Source of the DNA: Hyphomicrobiales bacterium
GTDB taxonomy: Bacteria > Pseudomonadota > Alphaproteobacteria > Rhizobiales > JAJFHB01
NCBI GenBank assembly: GCA_021775755.1
Contig: JAJFHE010000033.1
Location: 124,001 to 188,000, forward strand
Direction of reading: 5' to 3'
Length of the DNA: 64,000 nucleotides
Both the position numbers and the translations under genes were made by a program. Positions 16,587 through 27,246 of the stretch are shown here, one piece after another (the stretch's first letter is position 1; each line of letters opens with the position of its first letter). The notes beneath the pieces were generated by a model. It did no database searches. It was given only the letters and a program-made list of their open reading frames with translations, and was not told the DNA's origin.

Positions 16587-17619
16587 CGCCGCCGTCTTCG
16601 AAAAGCTCGACCTGAGCGGCGGCAAACCCGCCAGGCGTTGCAAGCCCGAGATGTGCGAACGCACCGCCTGTGAGAACGCGGCCGCGCGGCGTGCGGTTCA
16701 CGAAACCCTGCTGAATGAGATAGGGCTCGATGATTTCCTCGATGGCATCGCGCGGCTCGGACAGGGAGGCGGCAATGGTTTCGATGCCGACAGGTCCGCC
16801 GCCGAAATTGACGGCAATGCATTTCAGATATCTGTGATCGAGCGCATCGAGACCGCGCGCATCAACCTCGAGATTGCCGAGCGCCCGGTCGGCAACTTGT
16901 TGGTCGATGAGGTCGGCGCCCTCGACGGCGGCGAAATCGCGCACCCGGCGCAGCAGCCTGCCGGCAATGCGTGGTGTGCCACGCGAGCGCCGGGCGATCT
17001 CGCGCGCACCGTCGTTCGACATCGCAACGCTCAGGACCCGCGCACCGCGCTCGACGATGGTGACGAGGTCTTTCTCGTCATAAAAATTGAGGCGCACCGG
17101 TATGCCGAAACGATCGCGCAGCGGCGTTGTCAAAAGCCCGGTGCGGGTCGTTGCCCCAACCAGCGTGAATCGCGCCAGATCGATGCGCACCGATCGCGCC
17201 GCCGGCCCCTCGCCGATGATGAGGTCGAGCTGGAAGTCCTCCATGGCCGGATAGAGGATTTCCTCAACCGCCGGATTGAGCCTGTGGATCTCGTCGATAA
17301 ACAGCACATCGCGGTCGTCGAGATTGGTGAGAATGGCGGCAAGATCGCCGGCCTTGGCGATGACCGGACCAGAGGTGGCGCGGAAACCGACACCCAGTTC
17401 GCGCGCAACGATCTGCGCCAGCGTCGTCTTGCCAAGCCCCGGCGGGCCGGCAAAGAGCACGTGGTCGAGCGCCTCGCCGCGCGAGCGCGCCGCTTCGATA
17501 AAGACCCGCAGGTTGGCGCGGGCGCGCTCCTGACCGATAAATTCATCGAGCGCCAGAGGCCGCAATGATGTATCGGCATCGTCTTCCGCCTCAACCCGGT
17601 CGACCAGCCGCTCGTTCAT
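16579..17619 (-). CDS. ruvB: Holliday junction branch-migration helicase RuvB
   Basis: AAA+ motor of the RuvAB complex, 346 residues, of standard length. Walker A ([12 protein letters not shown]), Walker B ([13 protein letters not shown]) and the arginine-finger region ([18 protein letters not shown]) are all intact, followed by the winged-helix domain ([20 protein letters not shown]). It overlaps ruvA by four bases (ATGA type) and ybgC by eight, so ruvC-ruvA-ruvB-ybgC are tightly coupled. Confidence 0.98.
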   Translation of the reverse strand: MNERLVDRVEAEDDADTSLRPLALDEFIGQERARANLRVFIEAARSRGEALDHVLFAGPPGLGKTTLAQIVARELGVGFRATSGPVIAKAGDLAAILTNLDDRDVLFIDEIHRLNPAVEEILYPAMEDFQLDLIIGEGPAARSVRIDLARFTLVGATTRTGLLTTPLRDRFGIPVRLNFYDEKDLVTIVERGARVLSVAMSNDGAREIARRSRGTPRIAGRLLRRVRDFAAVEGADLIDQQVADRALGNLEVDARGLDALDHRYLKCIAVNFGGGPVGIETIAASLSEPRDAIEEIIEPYLIQQGFVNRTPRGRVLTGGAFAHLGLATPGGFAAAQVELFEDGGDD

Positions 17620-18230
17620 CTGGCCAGCTCCTTCAGGGCATCGCGGATCAGGGTTTCAGCCGGTGCGTCGTCGCCCAGCGACTTCATCGCCCGCGCCACC
17701 GCGGCACCGGCGTGGGTCTGCTGATAGCCGAGATTGACCAGTGCGGAGACCGCGTCGGCCACAGGCGTTGCCGCTGCCGACTCCAGGCTGCCCTGAACCA
17801 CGGCGAGAGACGGGTCCATGGCGCCCATCGAAGGCACCTTGTCTTTAAGTTCCGAGACGATGCGCTGTGCCACCTTCGGACCGACGCCCGGCGCGCGCGA
17901 CACCTGCGCCTTGTCCTGCAGGGCGACGGCGTTCATGAGCTCGCTCGGGCGTAGCGTCGACAGGATCGCCAGCGCAACGCGCGTGCCGACGCCTTGCACC
18001 GTGAGCAGAATGCGGAACCAGTCGCGCTCTGCGTCCGTGGCAAATCCGAACAGGCGGATCTGGTCTTCGCGCACATAGGTTTCGATCGCCAGCATCAGGC
18101 CTTCGCCGGGACTTGGAAGACCCGAAAGCGTGTGACCTGAACACTGCACGTGGTAGCCGACGCCGCCGACGTCGATGATCACCCAGTCATCGCCATAAGA
18201 ATCGACGAGGCCCTTGAGCTTGCCGATCAT
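17616..18230 (-). CDS. ruvA: Holliday junction DNA-binding subunit RuvA
   Basis: Tetrameric junction-binding subunit, 204 residues. The OB-fold start [20 protein letters not shown], tandem helix-hairpin-helix motifs ([16 protein letters not shown] and [19 protein letters not shown]) and the C-terminal domain that contacts RuvB ([19 protein letters not shown]) are present. It overlaps ruvC and ruvB by four bases each, indicating translational coupling. Confidence 0.98.
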   Translation of the reverse strand: MIGKLKGLVDSYGDDWVIIDVGGVGYHVQCSGHTLSGLPSPGEGLMLAIETYVREDQIRLFGFATDAERDWFRILLTVQGVGTRVALAILSTLRPSELMNAVALQDKAQVSRAPGVGPKVAQRIVSELKDKVPSMGAMDPSLAVVQGSLESAAATPVADAVSALVNLGYQQTHAGAAVARAMKSLGDDAPAETLIRDALKELAR

Positions 18231-18745
18231 GGCGCGGCGCTCCCCAGCGCCCGTATCAGGCTCGTGTGTTCGCGGTGGTGTGCATGGGTAATTGCGACAG
18301 CAAGGGCGTCGGCGCTGTCGGCGCTGTCAGGCGAACATCTCGGCAGCAGCGTCGTCACCATCGCATGGATCTGGCGCTTGTCCGCATGGCCCGAACCGAC
18401 CACCGATTTCTTGATGAGATTGGGCGCGTATTCGGCAACCTTCAGCCCGGCGCGCGCCGGCACCAGCAGCGCAATGCCGCGCGCCTGGCCAAGCTTGAGC
18501 GTCGCGGTAGCATCCTTGTTGACGAAAGTCTGCTCGACCGCCGCCTCGTCCGGCATCTGTGCATCGATCACCGCGCACAAACCCTCATGGAGCTGCACCA
18601 GGCGTTCGGCCAGCGAGAGATCCGCATCGGAGGACAGGGTTCCGTCGGCCACATAGCTAATCGACGTGCCCTGGCAGTCGATCACGCCCCATCCCGTCCG
18701 GCGCAGGCCGGGATCGATCCCGATGAGGCGTATCCTGGTGGACAT
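18227..18745 (-). CDS. ruvC: Holliday junction endonuclease RuvC
   Basis: Resolvase of 172 residues that cuts the junctions moved by RuvAB. The N-terminal acidic motif [15 protein letters not shown] with the first catalytic Asp, the [19 protein letters not shown] segment with Glu, and the C-terminal [15 protein letters not shown] with the last Asp/His cluster are all visible. It is the first gene of the ruvCAB-ybgC run and starts 32 bases after the end of yebC. Confidence 0.97.
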   Translation of the reverse strand: MSTRIRLIGIDPGLRRTGWGVIDCQGTSISYVADGTLSSDADLSLAERLVQLHEGLCAVIDAQMPDEAAVEQTFVNKDATATLKLGQARGIALLVPARAGLKVAEYAPNLIKKSVVGSGHADKRQIHAMVTTLLPRCSPDSADSADALAVAITHAHHREHTSLIRALGSAAP

Positions 18746-18777
18746 GTGGTGCGGCGGCTCCCGGTGCCGGTTTCGCG

Positions 18778-19527
18778 TCAGGCGGCGGTCAGTTTCGCCA
18801 GCACATCTTCCGACACTTCGAAGTTGGCATAGACACTTTGCACATCGTCATCGTCTTCAAGCAACGAAATGAGCTTCATGAGCGTCGCCGCTTTGTCCTC
18901 ATCGACCGGCGTCATGGTCTGAGGCCGCCACACGGCATTGACCGATTCGGGCGCACCCAGCGCCTTCTCAAGGCCGTTGGAAACATCCCCGAGATCTTCG
19001 AACGCGCAGGATATGATGTGCCCGCTTTCATCGGACTGCACATCCTCCGCACCCACCTCAATGGCGGCTTCGAACACCGTATCCGCATCGCCTGCACCGC
19101 CCTGGAACACAATCTCGCCGACCCGGTCGAAGCTAAAGGAAACCGATCCGGTTTCACCAAGGTTGCCGCCGTGTTTTGAAAACGTTGAGCGCACCGCACT
19201 TGCGGTTCGGTTGCGGTTGTCGGTCAGCGCCTCGACAATCACCGCGACGCCGCCGGGCCCGTAGCCTTCGTAGCGCACCTCTTCATAGGTGTCCGCATCG
19301 CCGGCTTCGGACTTTTTGATGGCGCGCTCGATATTGTCCTTCGGCATGTTCTGGCCGCGCGCGTTCTGGATTGCCAGCCGCAGCCTTGGATTCGAATCAA
19401 TATCCGATCCGCCGACCTTGGCGGCGATGGTAATTTCGCGCGAAAGCTTTGAAAACATCTTGGAGCGCTTTTTGTCCTGCGCGCCCTTGCGGTACATGAT
19501 GTTCTTGAATTGTGAGTGGCCAGCCAT
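18778..19527 (-). CDS. yebC: YebC/PmpR family regulatory or translation factor
   Basis: A 249-residue YebC-family protein. The signature start [20 protein letters not shown] and the internal [19 protein letters not shown] and GSVSFSFDR blocks are diagnostic. Family members have been described as DNA-binding regulators (PmpR); some more recent work assigns YebC-type proteins a role in relieving ribosome stalling at proline runs, the same problem that EF-P addresses. It is placed directly upstream of ruvC on the same strand, a common arrangement. Confidence 0.96.
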   Translation of the reverse strand: MAGHSQFKNIMYRKGAQDKKRSKMFSKLSREITIAAKVGGSDIDSNPRLRLAIQNARGQNMPKDNIERAIKKSEAGDADTYEEVRYEGYGPGGVAVIVEALTDNRNRTASAVRSTFSKHGGNLGETGSVSFSFDRVGEIVFQGGAGDADTVFEAAIEVGAEDVQSDESGHIISCAFEDLGDVSNGLEKALGAPESVNAVWRPQTMTPVDEDKAATLMKLISLLEDDDDVQSVYANFEVSEDVLAKLTAA

Positions 19528-19719
19528 CCAGCCTCATCCTCCGGAAATTTCTCTGCCCGGCAGACGCTTGCACATACGCCCGCCCCGGCCTCGTTTGCCC
19601 CTTATAGGCCCGGGCATTGCGAAAATCCATAGGGGCCGCATCTCTCTTCCGCACGGTTAATTCAGCATTAAGGCTGCTCGGCGATGCTGGTGCGATCAGG
19701 CCTTGTAAAAAGTGAGTAA

Positions 19720-20085
19720 ATGAGTATGCCGGACACCCGAACGACCGACGACACGCTGGACCGCCTCGACTGGACGGTCGACCACCTGACATCAACGGCA
19801 AGCATCTCGGTGCTGCAGCAGATCCAGCGGCTTGCGAGATCGAATACATGCTCACGCGAGGTTGTCGATTTCGCGCAATCTATCACCGCCAGCTGCAACA
19901 ATGCCTACTCCGCGCTAATGGAGAGCTACGACAAGCTCATTCAGGACGACTGCGAAGATTCGGCCCGGCACCTGGAAAGCGCTCTGCAGCTGCTTGACGG
20001 TCTGTCACTGGAGGTCGAGGCCTATGATGTCGAAGCTGCCGTAAAATCCGCCGCAGCGGCCAAAGGTGCGCTTCAGGAAGCCTGA
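19720..20085 (+). CDS. Hypothetical acidic helical protein
   Basis: A 121-residue soluble protein read from ATG 19720 (a second ATG lies two codons later). It is Asp/Glu-rich and strongly helical in character, with LDWTVDHLTSTASISVLQQI and a C-terminal LLDGLSLEVEAYDVEAAVKS segment. Two cysteines occur mid-protein. No family was recognised. A weak GTGAG lies upstream. It stands alone between the divergent yebC and the convergent phosphoesterase gene. Composition favours a real gene over a shadow frame. Confidence 0.55.
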   Translation: MSMPDTRTTDDTLDRLDWTVDHLTSTASISVLQQIQRLARSNTCSREVVDFAQSITASCNNAYSALMESYDKLIQDDCEDSARHLESALQLLDGLSLEVEAYDVEAAVKSAAAAKGALQEA

Positions 20086-20092
20086 GCTCCCA

Positions 20093-20911
20093 TCACCAGA
20101 AATCCGGCATCTGCGGTTCCAAAGCGCCACCCATGCGGATCAATCCGATCCTGGCGGCCAGCCCTGTCTGATCGTCGATCTCGACAGCGATGCCGCACGC
20201 GGTTCCCTCGCCTGCCGACGGCTGCAGGCGCTGGCTGTTGATGCGCCGCACGAAACGCGAGATCGGTTCCGCGCGGTCCATGCCGAGCACCGAATCATAG
20301 TCGCCGCACATACCCGCATCGCTCACATAGGCCGTGCCGCCCGGCAGCACCCGGTGGTCGCAGGTCGGCACATGGGTGTGGGTTCCGACAACGACACTGA
20401 CGCGGCCATCGAGAAAATAGCCCATCGCCTGCTTTTCGGATGTCGCCTCGCCATGAAAGTCGACCAGCGTCACATCGCAGTCAGACTTCAGCGCGCAGGT
20501 CCCGACCTGGCGGTCGACCATGGCGAACGGGTCGTCGAGCGGGTCCATGAAGACGCGCGCCATGGCGTTGATGACCTGAACACGCATGCCGTTTCGCGCG
20601 CTGAACACATGCGCTCCCTTGCCAGGCGTGCTTCGGGGGTAATTGATCGGACGCAGCAGCGCCGGCTGAGCGGTGATAAAGTCGAGTGCCTCTTTTTGAT
20701 CCCACGCGTGGTTGCCGAGTGTCACCACATCCGCCCCCGCCTGCACGAAATCTTTGAAGATTGACTCGGTAATACCAAACCCGCCGGCGGCATTTTCGCC
20801 GTTGACGACCACGAAGTCCGGGTCATAGCGCTCTTTGAGCTGCGGCAAATAGGTGGTGACCGCGGTGCGGCCCGGCCGTCCGACCACGTCGCCCAGAAAA
20901 ATCAGTCGCAT
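20093..20911 (-). CDS. YmdB-type metallophosphoesterase (TIGR00282 family)
   Basis: Di-metal phosphoesterase of 272 residues. The metal-binding motifs are intact: IFLGDVVGRPGR, VVNGENAAGGFG, TLGNHAWDQKEAL, VDFHGEAT and GTHTHVPTCDHR. Bacillus YmdB hydrolyses cyclic nucleotides and affects biofilm and sporulation decisions; the role in alphaproteobacteria is not established. ATG 20911 has GGGAG upstream and overlaps the end of the formyl-THF cyclo-ligase gene by ten bases, so the longer reading to 20950 is not used. Co-expression with that gene is likely. Confidence 0.9.
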   Translation of the reverse strand: MRLIFLGDVVGRPGRTAVTTYLPQLKERYDPDFVVVNGENAAGGFGITESIFKDFVQAGADVVTLGNHAWDQKEALDFITAQPALLRPINYPRSTPGKGAHVFSARNGMRVQVINAMARVFMDPLDDPFAMVDRQVGTCALKSDCDVTLVDFHGEATSEKQAMGYFLDGRVSVVVGTHTHVPTCDHRVLPGGTAYVSDAGMCGDYDSVLGMDRAEPISRFVRRINSQRLQPSAGEGTACGIAVEIDDQTGLAARIGLIRMGGALEPQMPDFW

Positions 20912-21516
20912 ACACTCCCGCCTTCCATACGTTCGGCCCCCGCCATACACCGGAACGGCCCCTTTTCGGTAAGCATCCAGTCCAGCGGTTCATCATGCGC
21001 GTCACGCGCCACGCTTTCCACTTCCTGCGCCGAGAACGCAACGCCCACCGCGGTCACCGGACCTCGCCGTCTCAGGTGCTGCAGCGTGCGATCATAAAAG
21101 CCGCCGCCGTAGCCCAGCCTGTAGCCCGCACGGTCGAATGCGAGCAGGGGCACAAGCAGCACATCGGGTGTCACGCGCTTTGCGCCCTCGGTCGGGATCG
21201 GTATATCCCAGGTGTCCGGAACCAGCGGCTCGCCGGGCCGCCACGCACGAAACTCAAGCGGCGTCGCCGGTGCAAGCACAACCGGCAGCGCGGTAATCCA
21301 GCCCTCTTCCGCCAGCCGTTCCAGAAGACCGGTTGTATCGATTTCCTTCTGATAGGGATAAAACCCCGACACCGTGCCCGGCGTCCGCTGTCCGAGGAAC
21401 GCCAGACCGCCACTGCGCAGGTTTCCCCGCGCCGCACCGCCGAACGCCGCAAACGCATCGGCGCGTGCCGCACGTGCCTGTTTGCGCAAGGTCTTCTTGA
21501 CCGTGTCCGTGGTCAT
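20902..21516 (-). CDS. 5-formyltetrahydrofolate cyclo-ligase
   Basis: Folate enzyme of 204 residues that converts 5-formyl-THF to 5,10-methenyl-THF with ATP. The N-terminal KKTLRKQARAARADAFAAF helix and the signature RLGYGGGFYDRTLQHL identify the family (YgfA/Fau/MTHFS). Upstream on the same strand lies the predicted 6S RNA and then zapA; zapA, 6S RNA, cyclo-ligase is a widespread order in proteobacteria, where the cyclo-ligase is often transcribed together with 6S RNA. Confidence 0.94.
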   Translation of the reverse strand: MTTDTVKKTLRKQARAARADAFAAFGGAARGNLRSGGLAFLGQRTPGTVSGFYPYQKEIDTTGLLERLAEEGWITALPVVLAPATPLEFRAWRPGEPLVPDTWDIPIPTEGAKRVTPDVLLVPLLAFDRAGYRLGYGGGFYDRTLQHLRRRGPVTAVGVAFSAQEVESVARDAHDEPLDWMLTEKGPFRCMAGAERMEGGSVCD

Positions 21517-21566
21517 ATGCGGAACCTCGCGTGAGGGCGTGTTGATCAGGACGCGAAGCCGCCGCA

Positions 21567-21740
21567 GCCGGTGGAGAAATTCGATCCCGGGCGCCTACGA
21601 GTGTAGGTGGGCGCCGAGTGACTGAACCCACGGGTCCAGTCAGGGTCAGCTCCCGTAAGGATCGGTAAGGCCCCGGGGATACAGTCTCCTGTCGCGCCGG
21701 GCAGCTTCGCTGGGCGTGTTGTATGCCGGGTCCGGCAAAT
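21567..21740 (-). ncRNA. ssrS: 6S RNA (ssrS)
   Basis: Regulatory RNA that in known bacteria binds the housekeeping RNA polymerase holoenzyme and mimics an open promoter. The non-coding gap lies exactly between zapA and the formyl-THF cyclo-ligase gene, the typical 6S site. On the minus strand it contains CCTTACGGGAGCTGACC, the hairpin-forming GACTGGACCCGTGGGTTCAG and GGCGCCCACCTACAC, features I associate with alphaproteobacterial 6S RNAs. The ends could pair (GCCGG near the start with CCGGC near the end). An upstream CTTGGA-N16-ATTATT could be the promoter. Both ends are approximate to about 15 bases. Confidence 0.8.
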
Positions 21741-21815
21741 AATCCAGACCAACAATCATTCCAAGGGCAGCAAAATCTGACCCACAATATGCGTCAATAA
21801 TTTCTGCCCTTGGTA

Positions 21816-22181
21816 TCACTTGGCCGCGGAGTTCATCTCCTCGGTGATGTGCTCGATGCGTTCCGCCGTCGAAGTCACCTTTTCAACCAGCGCATGCTCC
21901 AGCCCGCGCATGCGCTCGACCGCGGCGTTGCGGGCATCTTTCTGGCCTTCGATATCGGCTTCGAGGGTTTCAATCCTGCTGGACGCCTCGGACAGTTTGT
22001 CGGCAACAACGAGTGCGGCCATCAACAGCAGCCGGCTGTCGCCGACCTGTCCGAAAGTACGTTTGAGTTTGACGACTTCCGCATCGATCATCGAAGTCAA
22101 CTCGATGAGATGCTCTTCCTCCCCTTCGTCGCACACCATATTGTAGGGCCGTTCATTAACGTGAACTATGACCTGAGGCAT
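21816..22181 (-). CDS. zapA: Cell division protein ZapA
   Basis: FtsZ-ring associated protein of 121 residues that cross-links FtsZ protofilaments. The family start MPQVIVHVNERPYNMVCDEG, the HLIELTSMIDAEVVKL helix and the SRLLLMAALVVADKL block are diagnostic, followed by a long coiled coil. ATG 22181 is preceded by GGGAGAGAGG, so a longer reading to 22268 is rejected. It lies directly downstream of a DUF4164 coiled-coil gene and upstream of 6S RNA. Confidence 0.92.
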   Translation of the reverse strand: MPQVIVHVNERPYNMVCDEGEEEHLIELTSMIDAEVVKLKRTFGQVGDSRLLLMAALVVADKLSEASSRIETLEADIEGQKDARNAAVERMRGLEHALVEKVTSTAERIEHITEEMNSAAK

Positions 22182-22245
22182 GTGGCTGGCCTCTCTCCCT
22201 TCATTCTTCTGTGTGACAAATGGCGCCGCGAACGCGGTTTGGCTG

Positions 22246-22521
22246 TCAGACCCCGCCGAGCAATGCACGGATGTTGTGCATAACTCCGTCGAGCCTCGCC
22301 GACACTTGTTCGTTCAGGTCGCCCAGCTGGCGCGCGTTTGACTTTACCGCATCAAGTTCATCGGCAAGCCTTGAGCGATCTTCTCTGAGAACATCCACTT
22401 CCCCTTGCAGGTTGCCATGCAGTTTGTTGCCATGTGCAGCGCGCACCGCCGCAGCTTCGAACGAATCCAAGGCCTTATCGAGGCGCGTCAGGGCCTGTTC
22501 GACATCTTTGTCCTCTGACAT
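22246..22521 (-). CDS. DUF4164 family coiled-coil protein
   Basis: Small protein of 91 residues, almost entirely coiled coil (VEQALTRLDKALDSFEAAAV, then VDVLREDRSRLADELDAVKS). Matching size and position next to zapA point to the alphaproteobacterial DUF4164 family, whose role is not established; a division-related function is an inference from the neighbour. ATG 22521 follows GGTGGATCGGAA. It is divergent from tkt, with about 265 bases of shared upstream region. Confidence 0.8.
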   Translation of the reverse strand: MSEDKDVEQALTRLDKALDSFEAAAVRAAHGNKLHGNLQGEVDVLREDRSRLADELDAVKSNARQLGDLNEQVSARLDGVMHNIRALLGGV

Positions 22522-22786
22522 TTCCGATCCACCGCTACCATTCCCTAGAGTCGTCCCTACCCCAGTTTGAAGCTCACAACCGTTATGTTTCAAGTCTTGA
22601 TTTGCGAGCGGCTGTGAGATTAGGCGCGGCCCCGTCCGCCCGTCAACCGGTCGAGAGCGCCCAATTGCAGGGCCTGTGCGCGAAATAGCCGCACGCTCTC
22701 GTGAACCCCGCTTCGCGGGTGCACCCATTGACACGCAAGGGGCAAGTGGTATTTGTGGCCGCGTTCAAATCGAGACCCAACCAGCA

Positions 22787-24853
22787 ATGACCCCAGCCAA
22801 GCCCGCGGTTTCCACCGCACAGGAGGAAGCGGCAGACACGCAGACCGCCGCTGATCTCGCAAAGCACAAAAAAATGGCCGACGCCATACGCGTTCTCGCC
22901 ATGGATGCCGTGCAGAATGCGAACTCCGGCCATCCCGGCATGCCCATGGGCATGGCCGATGTCGCGACGGTTCTGTTCACAAAGTTTTTGAAATTCGACC
23001 CGACGAGGCCCGAGTGGCCTGACCGCGACCGATTCGTATTGTCGGCGGGTCATGGCTCGATGCTGCTCTATGCATGCCTGCATCTGCTCGGCTGTGAAGA
23101 TTTCACGATCGCTGAGTTGAAGAATTTTCGCCAGCTTGGCTCCAAGACGGCGGGTCACCCCGAATACGGCGTCGCCGCCGGCATAGAGACAACGACCGGG
23201 CCGCTCGGCCAGGGCATTTCCACCGCCGTTGGCATGGCATTGGCAGAGCGCCTGATGAATGCCCGCTTCGGCGATACGGTGATCGATCACCACACATTCG
23301 TGATCGCCGGCGACGGCGACCTCATGGAAGGCATTTCGCACGAGGCGATATCGCTTGCCGGCCATCTCAATCTGAACAAGCTGATCGTCCTCTTCGACGA
23401 CAACGACATTTCAATCGACGGGCCTTTGTCGCTCGCCGAAAGCGGCGATCAGGTGCGCCGCTTCGAAGCGGCCGGCTGGGCGGCGGAACGCGTTGACGGT
23501 CATGATCCGCAGGCCATAGAGGCGGCCATATCCGCCGCGCGCAAATCGGACAAGCCAAGCCTCATTGCATGCAAGACCGTTATTGGCTACGGCGCGCCGA
23601 ACAAACAGGGCACGTCGAGCACGCATGGCGCACCGCTTGGCGACGACGAAATCGCAGCTGCCCGCAAGGAACTTGGCTGGACCGCGGAGCCGTTCGATAT
23701 ACCCGCCGATATACGCGACGCGTGGCGCATTGCCGGCGTGCGCGGGTGCAAGAAACGCAAGGCCTGGGAAGAACGCCACGAGGCCATGGAAAACGGCGAC
23801 CGTACGGAATTCGAACGCCGCCTTGCCGGCGAGCTTCCCGGCGGCCTCAATGCGGCCTTCACCGCCTTCAAGCGTCAACTCGCCGAAGACAAGCCCGCCC
23901 TTGCCACCCGCTCCGCATCGCAGAACGTGCTCGATGTCATTAATGCGATCGTGCCCGAAACGATCGGCGGCTCGGCTGATCTGACCGGCTCCAACAACAC
24001 CCGCTCCGCTGACATGGCCGCCATTTCGGCGGATGACTTTTCAGGCCGCTTTATCCATTACGGCGTGCGCGAACACGCAATGGCCGCGGCCATGAACGGC
24101 ATGGCGCTGCATGGCGGTGTGATCCCCTACAGCGGCACCTTCCTTGTGTTCTCCGACTATGCCCGCCCGGCCATGCGCCTGTCGGCACTCATGGAGCAAC
24201 GGGTCATCCATGTGATGACACACGATTCAATTGGGCTTGGCGAAGACGGGCCGACGCACCAGCCGGTCGAGCATCTGGCGGCTCTGCGCGCCATTCCCAA
24301 TCTTCAGGTGTTCCGCCCGGCTGACGCTACCGAGACGGCGGAATGCTGGCAGCTCGCGCTGGCATCGGCTGAAACACCGAGCGTGTTGGCGCTTACACGC
24401 CAAAAACTTCCCGCGGCGCGCACCGAATTCTCCGAGGAGAACCTGTGCGCGCGCGGAGCTTACGAGCTTGCGGCGGCAAGCGGCGGCGATGCCGAAGTCA
24501 CGGTATTTGCATCGGGCTCTGAAGTTGAGATCGCGATGGAGGCAAAAGCCCGCCTTGAAGAAGCCGGCCATCCGACGCGGGTTGTGTCGGTACCGTGTTT
24601 TGAACTCTTCGACAAACAGCCCGACGCCTACCGCGAAGACATTATCGGCGATGCGCCCGTGCGCATTGCGGTCGAAGCCGCGATCGGCATGGGATGGAAC
24701 CGGTTCATCGGCCCGGACGGGCACTTCATCGGCATGACCGGCTTTGGCGCAAGCGCTCCGGCGGCCGATCTCTACAAGCACTTCGGCATCACTGCCAAGG
24801 CAGTCGCCACGGCTGCCTCGGAACATCTTGAACGAATTTCCGGGCAGGAATGA
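22787..24853 (+). CDS. tkt: Transketolase
   Basis: Thiamine-diphosphate enzyme of the pentose phosphate and, where present, Calvin pathways, 688 residues. Motifs include [27 protein letters not shown], the ThDP/Mg motif [14 protein letters not shown] with a following [16 protein letters not shown], and [18 protein letters not shown] 22787 is preferred over an in-frame start at 22676, which would add 37 residues of atypical sequence; a start at the Met of [11 protein letters not shown] is also possible. It heads a run with gap, pgk and fba on the same strand. Confidence 0.96.
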   Translation: MTPAKPAVSTAQEEAADTQTAADLAKHKKMADAIRVLAMDAVQNANSGHPGMPMGMADVATVLFTKFLKFDPTRPEWPDRDRFVLSAGHGSMLLYACLHLLGCEDFTIAELKNFRQLGSKTAGHPEYGVAAGIETTTGPLGQGISTAVGMALAERLMNARFGDTVIDHHTFVIAGDGDLMEGISHEAISLAGHLNLNKLIVLFDDNDISIDGPLSLAESGDQVRRFEAAGWAAERVDGHDPQAIEAAISAARKSDKPSLIACKTVIGYGAPNKQGTSSTHGAPLGDDEIAAARKELGWTAEPFDIPADIRDAWRIAGVRGCKKRKAWEERHEAMENGDRTEFERRLAGELPGGLNAAFTAFKRQLAEDKPALATRSASQNVLDVINAIVPETIGGSADLTGSNNTRSADMAAISADDFSGRFIHYGVREHAMAAAMNGMALHGGVIPYSGTFLVFSDYARPAMRLSALMEQRVIHVMTHDSIGLGEDGPTHQPVEHLAALRAIPNLQVFRPADATETAECWQLALASAETPSVLALTRQKLPAARTEFSEENLCARGAYELAAASGGDAEVTVFASGSEVEIAMEAKARLEEAGHPTRVVSVPCFELFDKQPDAYREDIIGDAPVRIAVEAAIGMGWNRFIGPDGHFIGMTGFGASAPAADLYKHFGITAKAVATAASEHLERISGQE

Positions 24854-24969
24854 GCCATTTGCCCTGGAGCGCATCCGGGCGGCCACGGCACATTTGGGGT
24901 GGCAGGTCCGAGCGGGCCGCAAACGCCCGGGTTTGAGAATTCGACAGGTTTACAAGAAGGAGAAACAGT

Positions 24970-25974
24970 ATGGCTGTTCGCGTCGCAATCAACGGATTTG
25001 GCCGCATTGGCCGCCACATCCTGCGCGCCATTGCGGAATCGAAACGCAACGACATCGAGGTTGTCGCGATCAACGACCTGACCTCGTTCGAAATGTCGGG
25101 CTATCTCTTGCAGCACGACACCGTTCACGGACCGTTCGATGGCACGGTCACCGTCGCCGACAATGGTATCGACATCGGCTACGGCAAGATCAACTGCTAC
25201 TCAGAACGCAATCCGGCGGACCTGCCATGGGGCGATCTTGGCATTGACGTGGCGCTCGAATGTACCGGTGTTTTCGCCAGCAAGGAAAAGGCGTCCGCCC
25301 ATCTCGATGCCGGCGCCAAGCGGGTTCTCGTATCGGCTCCCGCCACAGGCGCGGATCTGACCGTTGTATACGGCGTCAACCACGATCAGCTCGAAGCCAG
25401 CCACACGGTTGTGTCCAACGCATCGTGCACCACCAATTGCCTGGCACCTGTCGCCAAGATACTGCACGATCTGTGCGGCATCGAACGCGGTTTCATGACG
25501 ACCATCCATGCTTATACCGGCGACCAGCGTCTCGTTGACACCGAGCATTCCGACAGCCGCCGCGCCCGCGCCGCCGCTCTCAACATGATCCCGACCTCCA
25601 CTGGTGCCGCCCGGGCGATCGGACTCGTTCTTCCCGAACTCGCCGGCAAGCTCGATGGCACCTCGATCCGCGTGCCGACGCCGAATGTTTCGCTCGTCGA
25701 TCTCGTTTTCGTGCCCGGCAAGCCGGTAACGGTCGAGCAGGTCAACGATGCGATGAGCGCAGCGGCCACCGGCCCCTTGAGCGGCATCGTTGACGTAAAC
25801 TCGCTTGAGCTCGTATCGAGCGACTTCAATCACCGTGCGGCCTCATCGACATTCGATTTGACACAGACCCAGATTGTCGATGGCGGGTTGGTCCGCATCG
25901 TCAGCTGGTATGACAACGAATGGGGCTTCTCCAACCGCATGAGCGATACCGCTGTCCATCTGGGCGGACTCTAG
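24970..25974 (+). CDS. gap: Glyceraldehyde-3-phosphate dehydrogenase (type I)
   Basis: Glycolytic/gluconeogenic NAD(P)-dependent enzyme, 334 residues. The Rossmann start [17 protein letters not shown], the active site [13 protein letters not shown] with catalytic Cys153, and the C-terminal [14 protein letters not shown] are intact. A strong site (AAGAAGGAGA) precedes the ATG. It lies 116 bases after tkt and 30 before pgk, so a central-carbon operon is likely. Confidence 0.98.
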   Translation: MAVRVAINGFGRIGRHILRAIAESKRNDIEVVAINDLTSFEMSGYLLQHDTVHGPFDGTVTVADNGIDIGYGKINCYSERNPADLPWGDLGIDVALECTGVFASKEKASAHLDAGAKRVLVSAPATGADLTVVYGVNHDQLEASHTVVSNASCTTNCLAPVAKILHDLCGIERGFMTTIHAYTGDQRLVDTEHSDSRRARAAALNMIPTSTGAARAIGLVLPELAGKLDGTSIRVPTPNVSLVDLVFVPGKPVTVEQVNDAMSAAATGPLSGIVDVNSLELVSSDFNHRAASSTFDLTQTQIVDGGLVRIVSWYDNEWGFSNRMSDTAVHLGGL

Positions 25975-26004
25975 AGCAGCACTCCTCGTAGAAGGAATGG
26001 CGAC

Positions 26005-27207
26005 GTGACCGCATACCGGACACTCGATGACCTGGACGCACCGGGCCAGCGCGTGCTTGTGCGCGCCGATCTCAACGTGCCGGTGAGCGGGGGTAAGGTT
26101 TCCGACCTCACGCGCATGGAGCGCTTGGCGCCGACGGTGCAAGAGCTCGCCGACGCAGGAGCGGTGGTTGTGTTGCTGTCGCATTTTGCGCGACCCGAAG
26201 GGAGGGTTGTGCCGGATATGTCGCTGGCGCAGGTGGTGGGCGCCCTTTCAGACGTGCTGGGCAGACCTGTGACCTTCGTCGCCACCGACTGGAGCGACGG
26301 TGCTGCTGCGGAGGCGGTTGCCAAAGCAGATCCAGGCACAATCTTGCTAATGGAAAATACGCGCTTTCACGCCGGCGAAGAGGCCAACGACGCGGAGTTT
26401 GTATCGCATCTGGCGAGCCTCGGCGATGCCTTCGTCAATGATGCGTTCTCCACCGCGCACCGCGCACACGCTTCGACCGAAGGCATTGCACACCGCCTGC
26501 CTTCTTATGCGGGCCGCGCCATGCAGACCGAGCTGGATGCTCTCGGCCGCGCGCTCGGCGATCCCGAACACCCGGTTACAGCAGTCGTCGGCGGCGCCAA
26601 GATTTCCACGAAGCTCGATCTGCTCGGATCTCTGAGTGCCAAGGTCGACACACTGATCATCGGCGGCGGTATGGCCAACACATTTCTCGCCGCGCAGGGC
26701 ACGGGCGTCGGTAAGTCCTTGTGCGAGCATGATCTGCTGGACACCGCCCGCGGCATCCTTGAAGAGGCCGCCCGCAATAGCTGCCGCATCCTTCTGCCGC
26801 ACGATGTTGTTGTTGCGCACGAGTTCAAAGCGGGCGCAAAATGGCGCACGGCATCCGTTGACGAGGTTATGGACGACGAAATGATCCTCGACACCGGCCC
26901 CGCTACGGGAGCTAAAATCGAGAGCATTTTCGAAGCATCGAAAACCCTTGTCTGGAACGGTCCGCTGGGCGCGTTCGAGATCGATCCTTTCGATGCAGCA
27001 ACGAATCGCGCCGCCCGGTGCGCCGCAAATCTGACCCGAAGCGGTCGGCTGCTAACGGTCGCAGGTGGGGGCGACACGGTAGCGGCGCTCGCAAATGCAG
27101 GTGCCAGCGAGGATTTTTCCTATATATCCACAGCTGGCGGGGCTTTTCTCGAATGGCTGGAAGGCAAGGCCCTTCCTGGCGTAGAAATACTGCAACAGGC
27201 AGCATGA
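26005..27207 (+). CDS. pgk: Phosphoglycerate kinase
   Basis: Glycolytic kinase of 400 residues, normal length. Recognisable motifs are [37 protein letters not shown], the [14 protein letters not shown] block and the nucleotide-binding [15 protein letters not shown]. The start is GTG at 26005, with AGAAGGA ten bases upstream; a nearby ATG at 25998 is out of frame. It is 30 bases downstream of gap and 39 upstream of fba. Confidence 0.97.
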   Translation: MTAYRTLDDLDAPGQRVLVRADLNVPVSGGKVSDLTRMERLAPTVQELADAGAVVVLLSHFARPEGRVVPDMSLAQVVGALSDVLGRPVTFVATDWSDGAAAEAVAKADPGTILLMENTRFHAGEEANDAEFVSHLASLGDAFVNDAFSTAHRAHASTEGIAHRLPSYAGRAMQTELDALGRALGDPEHPVTAVVGGAKISTKLDLLGSLSAKVDTLIIGGGMANTFLAAQGTGVGKSLCEHDLLDTARGILEEAARNSCRILLPHDVVVAHEFKAGAKWRTASVDEVMDDEMILDTGPATGAKIESIFEASKTLVWNGPLGAFEIDPFDAATNRAARCAANLTRSGRLLTVAGGGDTVAALANAGASEDFSYISTAGGAFLEWLEGKALPGVEILQQAA

Positions 27208-27246
27208 GCTACAACCACACGACGACGAAGACATGAGGCGGGTTAG

